This document shows, piece by piece, positions 4,765 to 5,845 of a DNA stretch of 5,845 bases; position 1 is the stretch's first letter, and each line of letters starts with the position of its first letter. The stretch is from Bacteroidota bacterium (GTDB lineage: Bacteria > Bacteroidota > Bacteroidia > Bacteroidales > JAKIYJ01): assembly GCA_022708585.1 (NCBI GenBank), contig JAKIYJ010000098.1, positions 1-5,845 of the forward strand, read 5' to 3'. The position numbers and the translations under genes were made by a program. The notes beneath the pieces were generated by a model. The model was not told where the DNA came from. It searched no databases and saw only the letters and a program-made list of their open reading frames with translations.

Positions 4765-5631
4765 ATGGAAACATTAAATAAAAATATTTTAATACCAGTA
4801 GATTTTGGTGAACCATCATTAACTGCTATTTCACACGCTTATAATCTGGCAAAAATCAATAAGTATACATTGATATTATTATATGTGTTTGAAGAAAGCG
4901 GTTTCCTTACTGGCTTATTTCCTGATTCTCAGAAGGAAGAATTAATAAGTAAAGTAAAAATAAAACTTGATAAACTCGCTGATGATATAAGCAAAGATAC
5001 TGGTTTGACAGTACAAACAATGGTTAGGAAAGGCAGAATATATTCTGAAATATTAGAAGTAGCCGATGAAATAAATGCCAGATATATTATTATGGGTGTT
5101 GCAAGCAAGTTTTTTGAAGACCCAACCGAGAAACGCATAGTAGGAGCTAATGCATCAAAAGTTATACGTGCGGCAAAATGTCCTGTTTTAACTGTCAATT
5201 CAAGAAATAATTATAAGGGTTGCCGCAGTATACTTTTACCACTTGATCTTACTCAGGAAACAAGACAAAAGGTAAAATATGCTGTTGACATTGCAAAAGC
5301 ATATAATGCATCTATAAAAACTATATCTGTTATATGGGATGTTGATGATAAGGAAATAAGATGGAAAATGAATATAATAGTAAATCAGGTAAAGAATTTT
5401 ATTATTTCAGAAGGAATTAAATGTACTACTGAAATAATTGATATAGAAGATTCTAAATTATGTGTTGACACTATTATTGATTATGCACATAAAGAAGGAG
5501 ATATTGATTTAATAGTTATTATGACACAAGATGAAACAGGGTTTATTGAATACTTTGTTGGTTCAAAAGCTCAGGAAATTATTAGAAAAGCCGATATACC
5601 TGTAATGAGTATTACTCCCAAAGAATTTTGA
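4765..5631 (+). CDS. Tandem-domain universal stress protein (UspA family)
   Basis: A 288-residue cytoplasmic protein with two Usp domains, a common arrangement in Bacteroidota. Domain 1 spans about 6-145: ILIPVDFGEPS with Asp13, then the ARYIIMGV strand (105-112) and the IVGANASKVI/AAKCPVLTV end (125-144). Domain 2 spans about 153-285: SILLPLDLT (155-163), IDLIVIMTQ (247-255), YFVGSKAQEIIRKADIPVMSI (starts 263). In ATP-binding Usp proteins a G-x2-G-x9-G-S/T motif follows the fourth strand. Domain 1 has Gly127-Ala128 where G-S/T is expected and lacks the first Gly pair; domain 2 keeps Gly266-Ser267 but not the full motif. Nucleotide binding is therefore uncertain. Usp proteins help cells survive starvation and stress; the partner is unknown. 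It has its own -7 box and may be cotranscribed with the hydrolase gene 34 bp downstream. Confidence 0.88.
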   Translation: METLNKNILIPVDFGEPSLTAISHAYNLAKINKYTLILLYVFEESGFLTGLFPDSQKEELISKVKIKLDKLADDISKDTGLTVQTMVRKGRIYSEILEVADEINARYIIMGVASKFFEDPTEKRIVGANASKVIRAAKCPVLTVNSRNNYKGCRSILLPLDLTQETRQKVKYAVDIAKAYNASIKTISVIWDVDDKEIRWKMNIIVNQVKNFIISEGIKCTTEIIDIEDSKLCVDTIIDYAHKEGDIDLIVIMTQDETGFIEYFVGSKAQEIIRKADIPVMSITPKEF

Positions 5632-5663
5632 TATATATTTCACAAAATACTATTAGAACTTTG

Positions 5664-5677
5664 ATTTGAATTCAAAT
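5664..5677. promoter_or_regulatory. 14-bp perfect palindrome over the hydrolase start
   Basis: ATTTGAATTCAAAT is a perfect palindrome. The likely TTG start codon (5666-5668) lies inside it. A dimeric regulator could bind here, or it could be chance in AT-rich DNA. Confidence 0.3.
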
Positions 5678-5845
5678 AAATATACTACTCCAATTAAACT
5701 TACTTTTCTTGGTACAGGTACTTCACAAGGAGTGCCTGTTGTGGCTTGTGACTGTTATGTATGTACATCGGAAGATTGTAGAGACAACAGGCTAAGGTCA
5801 TCTGTATTATTACAAATTAATGATACTAATATAGTTATAGATGCT
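5666..5845 (+). CDS. PhnP-like MBL-fold metal-dependent hydrolase, 5' part
   Basis: The first 60 codons of a gene that runs off the right edge. The motif TFLGTGTSQGVPVVAC (residues 13-28) is the N-terminal strand and loop of a metallo-beta-lactamase-fold family related to PhnP. Cys28, Cys30, Cys33 and Cys38 lie in a C-x-C-x2-C-x4-C pattern like the structural zinc site of PhnP. DNRLRSSVLLQI (40-51) follows, and IVIDA (56-60) is the start of the next strand. The catalytic HxHxDH lies beyond the window, so activity cannot be judged. PhnP itself is a cyclic phosphodiesterase, but this branch in Bacteroidota is broad and its substrate is unknown. No ATG exists between the in-frame TAG at 5654-5656 and the conserved core. 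TTG at 5666 is the best start, with ATT at 5693 as an alternative. Confidence 0.8.
   Translation, partial: MNSNKYTTPIKLTFLGTGTSQGVPVVACDCYVCTSEDCRDNRLRSSVLLQINDTNIVIDA

Noticed and set aside
4929..5198. Open frame antisense to the stress-protein gene
   Set aside because: It overlaps a conserved Usp domain completely; the composition is explained by the complementary strand.

Overview
The window looks like chromosomal DNA of an AT-rich member of the Bacteroidota. Four observations support this. The gene at 2913-3827 encodes an exported protein with a C-terminal domain of the type IX secretion (T9SS) sorting type. Bacteroidota-type -7 boxes (TAnnTTTG) lie 27-48 bases before three start codons. 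No gene has an obvious Shine-Dalgarno site. The partial gene at the right edge is a PhnP-like metallo-beta-lactamase-fold protein of a form common in this phylum. The genus cannot be told from the sequence.

Layout. 1-226 holds no gene I can name. 227-467 is a 241-bp near-identical copy (6 mismatches, no gaps) of 2848-3088, which is the promoter region and first ~58 codons of the secreted-protein gene; in the copy, codon 2 is a stop. Between the two copies lies an accessory block. All recognisable genes in it are on the minus strand: a broken PD-(D/E)xK nuclease gene (494-1257), a structured palindromic element (1284-1417), an intact GIY-YIG nuclease gene (1421-2272), a second element of the same length and plan (2292-2424), and a possible gene tail (2433-2492). 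About 350 bp of extremely AT-rich DNA follows. From 2848 rightwards the genes are on the plus strand and look native: the secreted protein, a PstB-like ABC ATPase (3912-4676), a tandem universal-stress protein (4765-5631) and the start of the MBL-fold hydrolase (5666 to the edge).

Interpretation. The block reads like a gene-cassette array. Each minus-strand frame ends 4-8 bp before a GTTATG/CATAAC-bounded multi-hairpin element, and the next gene begins 20-30 bp beyond it. The elements resemble integron attC sites in plan but do not match the attC core consensus exactly, and no integrase is present. The 241-bp direct repeat suggests either insertion with long target duplication, as proposed for some restriction-modification genes, or a duplication-mediated event; recombination between the copies would excise 2621 bp. 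The most interesting signals are the paired elements, the one-sided G·T pattern in the first stem, and the carriage of two nuclease genes, one already decayed.

The native genes on the right do not form an obvious pathway. The ATPase has no permease or phosphate-binding protein beside it in this window. The stress protein and the MBL hydrolase are 34 bp apart and may be cotranscribed.
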